NCBI GenBank assembly: GCA_903888625.1
Contig: CAISUD010000020.1
Coordinates: 1 to 38,585 of the forward strand
Origin: an uncultured bacterium
GTDB lineage: Bacteria > Patescibacteriota > Minisyncoccia > Phycocordibacterales > UBA9973
Reading direction: 5' to 3'
Length of the DNA: 38,585 nucleotides
Shown here piece by piece: positions 14,629 through 21,967 of the stretch. The notes beneath the pieces were generated by a model, which searched no databases, was not told the origin of the DNA, and worked only from the letters and a program-made list of their open reading frames with translations. Made by a program: the position numbers and the translations under genes. Numbering within the stretch: position 1 is the first letter of the stretch; each line of letters opens with the position of its first letter.

Positions 14629-15423
14629 TTACAACTTTATCAATTCAGGCTTGGCGTCTTTCCCAAACCACTTTTTGGAGAGTTTTTCTATGTTTTTGGT
14701 TAGGTCGGTTAGTAAAATTTTGGTAGTTTTTCCTTTTGAAAATTGTTTACTGATTTCTGGATGCCTCACAAAATAGTCTTTCAACTTTTTCGGCACAATT
14801 TCATCTTGAGAAATTATTTTTATATTCTTTGGTAAAATTTTTCTAATTTCCTTTTTAAAAAATGGATAGTGTGTGCAACCTAAAGCCAAAGCCTCGATTT
14901 TTTTTGCTTTAAATGGTTTCAAATATTCATTTAAAAATGGCACAGCTCGAACTTTCTCCCCTTCTTCTGCAAGTGGCACGAGCATCGGAGCTGGATTTTG
15001 AAAAATTTTAGTCTTAGTATTTAATTTCTCAATTTCATCAACAAAAGTATTCGAGGTTATCGTGCCAGCGGTTCCTATGATTCCAACTCTTTTATATTTT
15101 GCACATTCTTCAGCGGTAGGTACTAAAACTCCTAAAACTTTTCTCTCTGGAAAATTTTGCACCAAATATTCTTGCTGAATTCGTCGCAAGGCTCTGGCTG
15201 ATGCAGTATTGCAAGCAATTATCACAATAGCACAATTTTCTTTTTTAAATAAATACTCAACACCTTGTTTAGTAAATTCAAAAACGGCCTCGTGTGAGCG
15301 ATTACCATAAGGCACCCTTTTCGTGTCGCCCAAATACACATAATCATACTCTGGCATCATTTTTCGAATAGATCGAGCAATGATAAGCCCTCCCAACCCC
15401 GAATCAAAAATTCCAATTTTCAT
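14629..15423 (-). CDS. murI: Glutamate racemase
   Basis: Converts L- to D-glutamate for peptidoglycan synthesis in the cytoplasm. The 264-aa protein has both catalytic cysteines in their motifs: C71 in IIACNTASA and C183 in ALGCTHYP. It also has the N-terminal FDSGLGGL block and LGDTKRVPYGNRS. Length is normal. A -10-like TAAGAT lies 8 nt before the ATG, so it is probably leaderless. Its presence indicates that the cell makes its own peptidoglycan precursors, consistent with the L,D-transpeptidase and M23 endopeptidase genes further on. Confidence 0.95.
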   Translation of the reverse strand: MKIGIFDSGLGGLIIARSIRKMMPEYDYVYLGDTKRVPYGNRSHEAVFEFTKQGVEYLFKKENCAIVIIACNTASARALRRIQQEYLVQNFPERKVLGVLVPTAEECAKYKRVGIIGTAGTITSNTFVDEIEKLNTKTKIFQNPAPMLVPLAEEGEKVRAVPFLNEYLKPFKAKKIEALALGCTHYPFFKKEIRKILPKNIKIISQDEIVPKKLKDYFVRHPEISKQFSKGKTTKILLTDLTKNIEKLSKKWFGKDAKPELIKL

Positions 15424-15467
15424 ATAAATTTATCTTAACACATTTTCTTTTTTATTAAAATTTATGA

Positions 15468-15473
15468 TATTAT
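15468..15473 (+). promoter_or_regulatory. -10 box of the TMEM175-like gene
   Basis: TATTAT, six bases before the ATG at 15480. Leaderless arrangement. Confidence 0.5.
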
Positions 15474-15479
15474 ATAGGG

Positions 15480-16145
15480 ATGAAACCAAGTAGATTAGAA
15501 CAATTATCAGACGGAATCTTTGCCATCGTAATGACAATTTTAGTTTTCGAAATAAAATTACCAGACATGGCTCCTCATGTGAACAATCTAGAATTATGGC
15601 AAGGGGTAAAACAAATCTTGCCTTCAATTTTCAGTTATATTTTAAGTTTCTCAATGCTTTTCACTTACTGGCGTGCTCATCATTTTTTTGTTTCAGTTTA
15701 TGCCAAAAATATCGATGTGCGTTTAACAAACATTAATGCTATTTTTTTTCTGCTTGTCGGGCTAACTCCATTTTCAACTTCTATCCTTGGTAAACATTCT
15801 GAAAATGGTTTGGCAATAGTTATTTTCGGAATTAATACTATCTTGATCGGGCTCTGTCTCCGCTGGATGCGTAATTATGTTTTCAAATCTAAGACAATCA
15901 AAAATTTAGAAATAACACAAAAAGAAATAAACCACGGCACGATCCGCACTTTGATTCCAGTCTATTCAGCATTACTTGCAATAATTTTAAGTTTAATTAG
16001 CACAAAAATTTCTTTAGCACTTTTCACTTTTGCAGTTCTCTTCAATTTCTCTCAAACCAGCACCACGATCTTTCACAAAATCATCAAAACTTGCAACAAT
16101 ATCCTCTACGGCAAAAACGGCAAACATCTCTATAATTATGATTAG
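15480..16145 (+). CDS. TMEM175/DUF1211-family membrane protein, putative K+ channel
   Basis: The 221-aa protein opens with RLEQLSDGIFAIVMTILVFEIKLP, which fits the TMEM175 (DUF1211) signature R-x3-FSDG-x-FAI except that the Phe before SDG is Leu. About six membrane segments follow, including FSYILSFSMLFTYWRAHHFF, the usual conserved Trp/His-rich second helix. Bacterial TMEM175 proteins form tetrameric potassium channels. The gene is leaderless by promoter spacing. The cysteine-rich gene starts 8 nt after its stop, so the two may be co-transcribed. Confidence 0.85.
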   Translation: MKPSRLEQLSDGIFAIVMTILVFEIKLPDMAPHVNNLELWQGVKQILPSIFSYILSFSMLFTYWRAHHFFVSVYAKNIDVRLTNINAIFFLLVGLTPFSTSILGKHSENGLAIVIFGINTILIGLCLRWMRNYVFKSKTIKNLEITQKEINHGTIRTLIPVYSALLAIILSLISTKISLALFTFAVLFNFSQTSTTIFHKIIKTCNNILYGKNGKHLYNYD

Positions 16146-16153
16146 CAAACTGC

Positions 16154-17182
16154 ATGCAAAAAATTTGTAAAACATGTAAAAAAGAATTTGAAATACGAGA
16201 TGCGGATCTTGTTTTTTACGAGCAGATGAAAACTGCTCCCCCGCTTGATTGCCCAGATTGTCGGATGGCCAGACGATTAGTTTTTCGAAATGAAAGAACT
16301 TTTTATAAACGTCCTTGTGACCTTTGTAAAAAAGATATGGTTTCTGTTTATACTGCTGATTCAAACTATACAGTCTATTGCCACGATTGCTGGTGGAGTG
16401 ACAACTGGGATCCGAAAAGTTATGCTTTGGATTACGATTTTAATAAACCTTTCTTCTCTCAATTTCAAGAATTAGAACGAAAAGTGCCAAAGCTTGGCAT
16501 TATGATTGCCAATAATGTCCGGAGTGATTACACAAACGGCTCTGCCGAGAACAAAGATTGCTATCTAATTTTTGCGGCTGATTTCAATGAAGATTGTATG
16601 TATGGCAGACTGCTCCAACGAGACAAAATGTGTGTTGACTGTGCATTTCTACACGAATCAGAACTTTGCTATGAATGCATCGATTGTCGAAATTGTTTTA
16701 AATGTATGTTTTCTGAACAATGCCAAGCATCGAGTGATTTATTATTTTGTTATGACCTACGAGATTCAAATAATTGCATTTTCTGCACCAATAGTAGACA
16801 TTTATCAAATGCAATTCTCAATATAAAATATTCCCCCGAAGAATATACAAAGAAAAAAGCAGAAATTCTGTCTAATTATGAAAGTATCCAAAAAGCTAAA
16901 TTTGAATTTGAAGAATTAAAGAAAAAAACTATCAGAAAATTTGCCTGCCAAACAAAATGTAATAATGTTATTGGTGACTATCTACACAATTGTCATCAAG
17001 GAGTATTTTTATATGATACCTATGATTCCAAAAATTGTTCTTATATGACAGATACTGAAAATCCGACAGACAGTTGGGATTGTAATAATTACTATTACAA
17101 ATGCGAATTTAATTACAACGTTATGGGGGGCAATGCAAATCAGCAAATGCAAAAATTGTTCATTTGTTTTCTATTCCAATGA
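16154..17182 (+). CDS. Cysteine-rich zinc-ribbon protein, 5' part of a frameshifted gene
   Basis: Encodes the N-terminal 325 or so residues of a protein that continues in another frame at 17133. It begins with a zinc-ribbon-like pair, CKTC and CPDC, then CDLC and CHDCWW, followed by many further cysteine pairs (CVDC, CYECIDC, CFKC, CIFC). The last residues after the G-run at 17125-17130 (NANQQMQKLFICFLFQ) are probably out of frame. The family looks like the multi-zinc-ribbon hypothetical proteins common in CPR genomes. Function is unknown; metal binding is inferred from cysteine spacing. Confidence 0.75.
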   Translation: MQKICKTCKKEFEIRDADLVFYEQMKTAPPLDCPDCRMARRLVFRNERTFYKRPCDLCKKDMVSVYTADSNYTVYCHDCWWSDNWDPKSYALDYDFNKPFFSQFQELERKVPKLGIMIANNVRSDYTNGSAENKDCYLIFAADFNEDCMYGRLLQRDKMCVDCAFLHESELCYECIDCRNCFKCMFSEQCQASSDLLFCYDLRDSNNCIFCTNSRHLSNAILNIKYSPEEYTKKKAEILSNYESIQKAKFEFEELKKKTIRKFACQTKCNNVIGDYLHNCHQGVFLYDTYDSKNCSYMTDTENPTDSWDCNNYYYKCEFNYNVMGGNANQQMQKLFICFLFQ

Positions 17183-17807
17183 ATTAGAATATTGCGAAGA
17201 TTGCTACAACCTCACTTGTGGTATAGGTTGTACAGGAATTCATAAAGGAGAATATATGATATTGAATAAACAATACACCAAAGAGGAATACTATAAAATA
17301 AAAGAACATATAGAAAATGAATTAAAAAAAGATGGAAATTTCGGACAATATTTCCCCATCGATCTCGCCCCTTATTGCTACAACGAAACCCTAGCACACG
17401 ATTTTTTCCCACTAACCAAAGAGGATGCTTTGAAAAGAGGTTTCCGTTGGCAAGACAAGACAACTGGCACTTATGGCAAAGAAACAATACCAAAAGGAAA
17501 AACTCCAAATTCGATAGAGGAAGTAGATGAAAAAATTCTAAACGAAGTTTTAGTATGCGAAGAATGCAATAAAAATTTCAGAATCACAAAATCAGAATTA
17601 AGTTTTTACAAAAGAATGCACTTACCATTACCCCATAAAGATTTTGAATGTCGCCATAGAGAAAGAATGTCAAAAAGAAATGGACGCGAACTTTGGCACC
17701 GCAAATGTATGAAGGAAAATTGTCAGAACGAATTTGAAACTTCCTACTCCCCCGACCGCCCGGAAATAGTTTATTGTGAGCAATGTTACAATCAAGAAAT
17801 TTATTAA
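17133..17807 (+). CDS. Cysteine-rich zinc-ribbon protein, 3' part of the same gene
   Basis: Continues the cysteine-pair pattern of the preceding frame: CKNC, CEDCYNLTCGIGC, then KQYTKEEYYKIKEHIENELK, and near the end CEEC...CRHR and a final ribbon KCMKENCQNEF...CEQCYNQ. The opening ribbon of the first frame and the closing one resemble each other (both have E-x-SFYKRM/VFYEQM then P-LPH/PPLDC). Losing one G from the run of six at 17125-17130 joins the frames as VMGAMQISKCKNC. Its own ATG at 17133 is probably not a real start. The joined protein would have about 550 residues. Confidence 0.7.
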   Translation: MQISKCKNCSFVFYSNELEYCEDCYNLTCGIGCTGIHKGEYMILNKQYTKEEYYKIKEHIENELKKDGNFGQYFPIDLAPYCYNETLAHDFFPLTKEDALKRGFRWQDKTTGTYGKETIPKGKTPNSIEEVDEKILNEVLVCEECNKNFRITKSELSFYKRMHLPLPHKDFECRHRERMSKRNGRELWHRKCMKENCQNEFETSYSPDRPEIVYCEQCYNQEIY

Positions 17808-17828
17808 GAATGTTAAAATAATAATAAT

Positions 17829-18428
17829 ATGCACGATAAAATTTATTTAAACAAAGAACCTTACATGATAACTGAAAGTGATTTGCCATGCTTGGTAACC
17901 TACAAGAGTGGTATGGGTGGATCTCATTTAACTGTCACTCTTGTCTCGGATTTAGCTTTACGTGGGTCAAAGATTATATTTTTTACTGCTTATCCTATGG
18001 CAGGAGACAATTTTCTGAAACAAATTGGCACTAACCATTCAAATATTGCTTTTATTAATTCTATTTCTGATTTAAAAAGTCAAAGTGAAGCTCAAATTCT
18101 TATACTAGAAAGTGGCAATGAACAATTGTTTATTGATGTAGTAAATTCAATTCCCGATTTGCAAGAACGTATTGTTTTAATAAAAAATATTGAAATGTTT
18201 ACAAGTAAAGTTTTTGAAAATTGTTTCGCTCTTGAAAAGATAATTTTATCTGGGGATATTGATAATTGTATTGCCAAAGAAAAAATTTCTAAATTAAATT
18301 TAAAAACATTAATTGCTTTTAATCAGCCGGAAATTAATCTTCCAATAAAGATCGGAACTCTAGAAAAGTATATAGGCTATTTGCAAAGTGATAAAAAAAG
18401 TGGGAATATTTCAGTTAAAATAAATTAA
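17829..18428 (+). CDS. Hypothetical P-loop-like protein (199 aa)
   Basis: Not assigned. The stretch LVTYKSGMGGSHLTVTLVSDLALRGSKIIFFTAYP has the look of a RecA/KaiC-type nucleotide-binding start (strand, glycine loop, helix, strand), but the loop GMGGSHLT lacks the Lys of a true Walker A, so ATP binding is doubtful. Later blocks, AQILILESGNEQLF and RIVLIKNIEMF, could be the Walker B and sensor strands. A weak -10 (TAAAAT, 17814-17819) lies 9 nt before the ATG. The gene is followed by a perfect bidirectional terminator. Confidence 0.7.
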   Translation: MHDKIYLNKEPYMITESDLPCLVTYKSGMGGSHLTVTLVSDLALRGSKIIFFTAYPMAGDNFLKQIGTNHSNIAFINSISDLKSQSEAQILILESGNEQLFIDVVNSIPDLQERIVLIKNIEMFTSKVFENCFALEKIILSGDIDNCIAKEKISKLNLKTLIAFNQPEINLPIKIGTLEKYIGYLQSDKKSGNISVKIN

Positions 18429-18445
18429 CCGAGGTTAACCTCGGT
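18428..18445. terminator. Bidirectional terminator, perfect palindrome
   Basis: ACCGAGGTTAACCTCGGT with A/T-rich flanks on both sides, between the convergent 199-aa gene and cca. Confidence 0.85.
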
Positions 18446-18447
18446 AT

Positions 18448-20076
18448 TTATTTTCTTACTCCGTGTTTAGAATGCAACTTTTCAATTTCCTCTTCTTCTA
18501 GTTTGTCCTTTTTAGTTTTACCTCTCTCCCCTAATGTCCTTAACTCTGCATCACATAAAAGATTCAAGGACTCTGCTAACTCAAGCAAATGTCCTTTAGT
18601 ATTTTTTGTTGGGTCATCAAGGACTTCCTCCAATAAAGCATTTAAAATCCAGCCCATTCTGGGACCAGGCTTCACATTAGCGTCTTTTATCAAATCTGCT
18701 CCATTAATTTTTAGCTGTGAAACAGAGACAGGGTCGTGAAGTGCTTCTTCTATCATGGCAAAATATTTTCGCAAACGGTATGGTGCTTCCTTCTTTTTCA
18801 TTCCAACTCGATCGCACTCACGGACATTCATTAATGCCCAAATATTTTCTTTGCCAACTTTTGTGATGATTCTTCGCACAGCAGAAAGTGTGATTAATTC
18901 TGTATCAGAAAAAAACATATGATTGCGGACAAGTTTTTCCACCAGCTCAGTTTCTTTTTTTGGAAATTTTAATCTCTCCATTATTTTTTTCGCCATTCGC
19001 GCACTCACAACTTCATGACCATAAAAAGTAAATTTTTTCTTGGCAGAGCGAGATAATAATTTTTCATGGTCTGGCCTCGCCTGTCCTAAGATAGGCGAGG
19101 AAACCCGAGGACCTGAAAAATTATCAGCTCCCTCTGCCAACCTCCTGCTTTTAGGCTTCCCAATATCATGAAATAACGCAGAAAGCCTTATTTCCAATGG
19201 CCAATTTTTATCTGCTGAATGTTGCAAAGCATAAAGTAAATGATTATAAACATCGTAAATATGTTCACCCCCCTGCTCGCAATTTATCCCATCTTCCAAT
19301 TCTGGAATAATATATTTTAGTAAATTAAATTTTTGTAAAAGTAAAATTCCAGTACTTGGATTTTTAGACATAATTATTTTTTCAAATTCATCTCGGATTC
19401 TTTCACTTGAAATATTTTTTATTAAACTAGAATTTTTTAAAATACTTTCTGAAGTTTCATGCGAAATAGAAAAATCAAGTTGCACTGCAAAACGAACTGC
19501 TCGCAACATACGAAGAGCGTCTTCATTAAATCTATCACCCGGCTCTCCTACTGTTCTCACCACTTTGTCCTTTATGTCTTCTTGTCCTTTATATAGATCA
19601 ATTAACTGTCCTTTAGAATCCAAAGCCATTGCGTTCCAGGTAAAATCACGTCTTTTAAGGTCATCCTCAAGTTTATCACTAAATTTAACCTCATCTGGAT
19701 GACGAAAATCACTATATTTAGCTTCTGTTCTAAAAGGAGTAACTTCGATTTGATAGTATGTTTCACAAGGAACATTCTTACCTTCCCCCTCGCCTTTATA
19801 AGGAGATGGCTGAGGTGAGGTAATTTCTGTTTCACATGGAACAAAAACCATAACAGTCCCAAATTTATTTTCATACACAGTTTTCTCAAAAAGTTCTATT
19901 ATTTCTTCTGGTTTAGCATTTGTGGTTAAATCCCAATCCTTTGGCTCCCTACCAATTAGAAGATCTCGGACGCAACCACCGACCAAATACGCCTGATACC
20001 CAGCTTTCTCTAAAGTTTCAGTTACATGTGAAACTTCTTTCGGGATATTTAAATTTTCTATTTGATTTAGTTTCAT
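18448..20076 (-). CDS. cca: CCA-adding enzyme / poly(A) polymerase family, with an inserted repeat
   Basis: Adds or repairs the 3' CCA of tRNAs. This is essential here because none of the four tRNA genes in the window encodes CCA. The class II nucleotidyltransferase core is clear: YLVGGCVRDLLIGREPKDWDLTT with the catalytic DxD, RRDFTWNAMAL, and the RFNEDALRMLRAVRFA block. An HD-type domain follows (LFHDIGKPKS, and HEVVSARMAKKIMERL). Start ATG is 20076, 15 nt after tRNA-Arg. Longer frames run through the tRNA and are rejected. The stretch ITSPQPSPYKGEGEGKN (about 19781-19826) comes from the CCTCACCCC repeat and lies between two copies of VPCET, in frame. Confidence 0.93.
   Translation of the reverse strand: MKLNQIENLNIPKEVSHVTETLEKAGYQAYLVGGCVRDLLIGREPKDWDLTTNAKPEEIIELFEKTVYENKFGTVMVFVPCETEITSPQPSPYKGEGEGKNVPCETYYQIEVTPFRTEAKYSDFRHPDEVKFSDKLEDDLKRRDFTWNAMALDSKGQLIDLYKGQEDIKDKVVRTVGEPGDRFNEDALRMLRAVRFAVQLDFSISHETSESILKNSSLIKNISSERIRDEFEKIIMSKNPSTGILLLQKFNLLKYIIPELEDGINCEQGGEHIYDVYNHLLYALQHSADKNWPLEIRLSALFHDIGKPKSRRLAEGADNFSGPRVSSPILGQARPDHEKLLSRSAKKKFTFYGHEVVSARMAKKIMERLKFPKKETELVEKLVRNHMFFSDTELITLSAVRRIITKVGKENIWALMNVRECDRVGMKKKEAPYRLRKYFAMIEEALHDPVSVSQLKINGADLIKDANVKPGPRMGWILNALLEEVLDDPTKNTKGHLLELAESLNLLCDAELRTLGERGKTKKDKLEEEEIEKLHSKHGVRK
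19760..19842. repeat. CCTCACCCC-type repeat inserted in cca with 14-nt flanking duplication
   Basis: The repeat core (CCTTATAAAGG-like hairpin and GAGGTGAGG tail, 19781-19822) is flanked by GTTTCACAAGGAAC (19760-19773) and GTTTCACATGGAAC (19829-19842), 13 of 14 identical. They are 69 nt apart, so the insertion adds exactly 23 codons. The flanks also resemble parS half-palindromes. Confidence 0.8.
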
Positions 20077-20091
20077 ATGAAACTTATTCTG

Positions 20092-20163
20092 TGCACCCGG
20101 AGGGATTCGAACCCCCAACAACTGCTTCGAAGGCAGGCATGATATCCATTTCACTACGGGTGC
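20092..20163 (-). tRNA. tRNA-Arg (anticodon TCG)
   Basis: Acceptor stem GCACCCG/CGGGTGC, T-arm with GGTTCGAATCC, anticodon loop CTTCGAA giving TCG (reads CGN codons). The first pair of the anticodon stem is mismatched. The discriminator base is A and no CCA is encoded. It is transcribed with cca 15 nt downstream. Confidence 0.95.
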
Positions 20164-20194
20164 GTAGCTTATTTGATAATATTGTTGCACCTAT

Positions 20195-20223
20195 AGTATA
20201 TATCAAAATAATATTTATGTAAA
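20195..20223 (-). promoter_or_regulatory. Promoter of tRNA-Arg and cca
   Basis: TTTACA (20223-20218), 17-nt spacer, TATACT (20200-20195), about 30 nt before the tRNA 5' end. No separate promoter is seen between the tRNA and cca. Confidence 0.65.
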
Positions 20224-20343
20224 TAATCCTTTAAAATATGGATAAAATATACAATTGCATTTGGCTTTAAAAACTATTATAATTAAAAGACATTTTTTAT
20301 TGCGGTCATATTATATAATATCATCACAATATTTAAAATAATT

Positions 20344-20414
20344 GCGGTCATGGTTTAGTGGTAGAACACGTCCTTGCCAAGGATGAGACGGGAGTTCGAT
20401 TCTCCCTGGCCGCA
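20344..20414 (+). tRNA. tRNA-Gly (anticodon GCC)
   Basis: Acceptor GCGGTCA/TGGCCGC (one G-T pair), anticodon stem TCCTT/AAGGA region with loop TTGCCAA, T-arm GGGAGTTCGATTCTCCC. No encoded CCA. A short copy of its 5' end (ATTGCGGTCAT) lies about 40 nt upstream, near 20298-20309. Confidence 0.96.
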
Positions 20415-20674
20415 CATATTGTTTGTTTGTATTGTTGTCCGTTATCTTTTGAATTAATTATTAATAATTCATTAAAAATATGACTTTTTTAACAGAAACT
20501 GTGGATAACAGTGTTGGTAATGTTTATAACGGACATAAAATTCAATTGTCTTTTAAACTCAATTTTAATAAAGATACCTTGTTAAATAAGGATATTATAT
20601 TAAAAGACAGCTAAATTAGCTTATTTGTTTCACGTGAAACGTTTTTATAAGTGTTACACATGTAACTAACTAAA
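20415..20674. other. Intergenic region with DnaA-box-like site, inverted repeats and parS-like palindrome
   Basis: AT-rich and gene-free. It holds TGTGGATAA (20500-20508, exact DnaA-box sequence), a near match TGTTTATAA (20521-20529), inverted pairs GTCCGTTAT (20437-20445)/ATAACGGAC (20526-20534) and GTCTTTTAA/TTAAAAGAC around 20548-20609, the parS-like site at 20626, and a further palindrome GTTACACATGTAAC just before yraN. It could be a replication or partition locus, or merely a regulatory region. Confidence 0.4.
20626..20641. promoter_or_regulatory. parS-like palindrome
   Basis: TGTTTCACGTGAAACG, a perfect 14-bp palindrome differing only at the last base from the ParB-binding consensus TGTTTCACGTGAAACA. 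Imperfect relatives are at 19828-19843 and 20073-20086. No parA or parB gene is in the window. Confidence 0.5.
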
Positions 20675-21064
20675 ATGCCAAAAGTTTTTACTTCAAAAAA
20701 ACAAAAAATAGGGGAAATTGGAGAGAATATTGCTTGTAAGTTTCTCGTGAAACAAGGTTTTTCAATATTAGATAGAAATTATACTAAAAAATGGGGTGAA
20801 TTGGATATTGTAGCTAGAAAATATGATAAATTATATTTTATCGAAGTAAAAAGTGTTTCAGGAGAGGGGAATTTATTATTGAAAAGGCCAGAGGAAAATA
20901 TGCATCCATGGAAAATGAAAAGAATGTCTCGAGTAATTCAAACCTATCTATTATCTAAAAAAATTACTGAAAATACAGAGTGGCAAGTTGATCTTTTAAT
21001 TGTTTATCTTGATTTAGAGAACAAAAAAGCAAAAATAAGAAGAATTAAGAACATAATCTTATGA
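20675..21064 (+). CDS. yraN: YraN/UPF0102 family endonuclease-like protein
   Basis: The 129-aa protein matches UPF0102: KIGEIGENIACKFLVKQGFSILDRNY followed by the nuclease-like core GELDIVARKYDKLYFIEVKSVSG, with the E-x-D and E-x-K residues of a Holliday-junction-resolvase-type fold, and MKRMSRVIQTYL as the next helix. The family's role is unproven; it is often near ribosome and tRNA-processing genes. It is preceded by the parS-like region and followed 45 nt later by the kinase gene in the same direction. Confidence 0.92.
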   Translation: MPKVFTSKKQKIGEIGENIACKFLVKQGFSILDRNYTKKWGELDIVARKYDKLYFIEVKSVSGEGNLLLKRPEENMHPWKMKRMSRVIQTYLLSKKITENTEWQVDLLIVYLDLENKKAKIRRIKNIIL

Positions 21065-21109
21065 ATATTTTGTAATTGTAAAAGAATCATATATAATATG
21101 AGTTCATTT

Positions 21110-21640
21110 ATGCTTTCAAATTCAAAAAAAGGAATAACCTTTATCGGGATGCCTAGTTCTGGTAAATCTGCTACTGGTAAAGTTTTAAAGGACAAGCTCA
21201 GGTGTAAATATGTTGATTTAGATATTTTAATTCGCGAAAAAGAGAGAATATCACATCACCAAATTTTAAAAGAAAAGGGGGAAAAAGCCTTAGAGGATCT
21301 TGAAGAAAAATACACCTTGGAATTAGACTTTGAAAATTTAATTTTTGCTCCTGGTGGTAGTATTATTTTTTCAGAAAATGCAATGAAAAAAATAAAAGAA
21401 AAATCTATTGTAATTCATTTAGAAGTTTCTGAAGCAGAAATCAAAAGACGTTTGGGTGAAAATCTTTACAAAGATGGCATAATAGGCTTGGAAACAAAAG
21501 GCTTAACGAAAATTATTGAAGAACGAATGCCTTTTTATAAAAAATATGCAGACCTATGTATTGATACAAATAATCTTTCAGTAGATGAGGTTGCTGAAAT
21601 AATTTTTGAAAAAATACAAAAAGGTGCTACAATAATCTAG
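21110..21640 (+). CDS. Shikimate-kinase-like P-loop kinase, probably altered substrate
   Basis: The 176-aa protein has the shikimate kinase layout: Walker A GMPSSGKS, the YVDLD strand, a GGS strand (APGGSIIF), and the final RMPFYKKYADLCIDT block. Compared by eye with E. coli AroK, the substrate-binding Arg of the FR-x3-E motif is replaced (KALEDLEEK), the GGG motif is PGG, and the lid Arg of KRPL is missing (YKDGIIGLE). ATP binding looks intact but shikimate binding does not. The start at 21110 is preferred because an upstream ATG at 21098 touches a TATAAT box. It is followed 8 nt later by tRNA-Pro. Confidence 0.75.
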   Translation: MLSNSKKGITFIGMPSSGKSATGKVLKDKLRCKYVDLDILIREKERISHHQILKEKGEKALEDLEEKYTLELDFENLIFAPGGSIIFSENAMKKIKEKSIVIHLEVSEAEIKRRLGENLYKDGIIGLETKGLTKIIEERMPFYKKYADLCIDTNNLSVDEVAEIIFEKIQKGATII

Positions 21641-21648
21641 TTTTAGAA

Positions 21649-21719
21649 CGGGCTGTAGTATACCGGTAGTACACGTGTTTTGGGAACACGTAGACTGGGT
21701 TCAATTCCCAGCAGCCCGA
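21649..21719 (+). tRNA. tRNA-Pro (anticodon TGG)
   Basis: Acceptor CGGGCTG/CAGCCCG, anticodon stem ACGTG-TTTTGGGA-ACACGT region giving TGG, T-arm CTGGGTTCAATTCCCAG. No CCA encoded. A possible -10 TACAAT (21628-21633) lies in the end of the kinase gene. Confidence 0.95.
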
Positions 21720-21848
21720 ATTAATTAAATGAACACTTGATTGGTATTCGTACAAATAGGGAAAACTTCCTTTTGGAACAGCTCATCTTAGTGTAAAAAG
21801 TTTTGGAAACAAAAAACACGGCGTTTATTTACATCGTTTGATAATGGC

Positions 21849-21876
21849 TTGGATAAATAAAGTTTTGTGATAGAAT
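21849..21876 (+). promoter_or_regulatory. Promoter of tRNA-Gly(TCC) and the ZIP gene
   Basis: TTGGAT (21849-21854), 16-nt spacer, TAGAAT (21871-21876), about 17 nt before the tRNA. The rest of 21720-21848 shows nothing recognisable. Confidence 0.5.
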
Positions 21877-21892
21877 AGTTATTGTGTTACTA

Positions 21893-21963
21893 GCGGGACT
21901 AGTTTAGTGGTAGAACAGGAGATTTCCAATCTCCTGGCGGGAGTTCGATTCTCCCGTCCCGCA
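21893..21963 (+). tRNA. tRNA-Gly (anticodon TCC)
   Basis: Acceptor GCGGGAC/GTCCCGC, anticodon stem GGAGA/TCTCC with loop TTTCCAA, T-arm GGGAGTTCGATTCTCCC shared with the other tRNA-Gly. No CCA encoded. The next gene's ATG begins 4 nt after the discriminator base. Confidence 0.96.
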
Positions 21964-21967
21964 CAAA

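Noticed and set aside
18448-20190. Longer reading frame for cca starting at 20190
   Set aside because: The first 38 codons run through the tRNA-Arg gene on the same strand. The family N-terminus and the spacing after the tRNA support the ATG at 20076.
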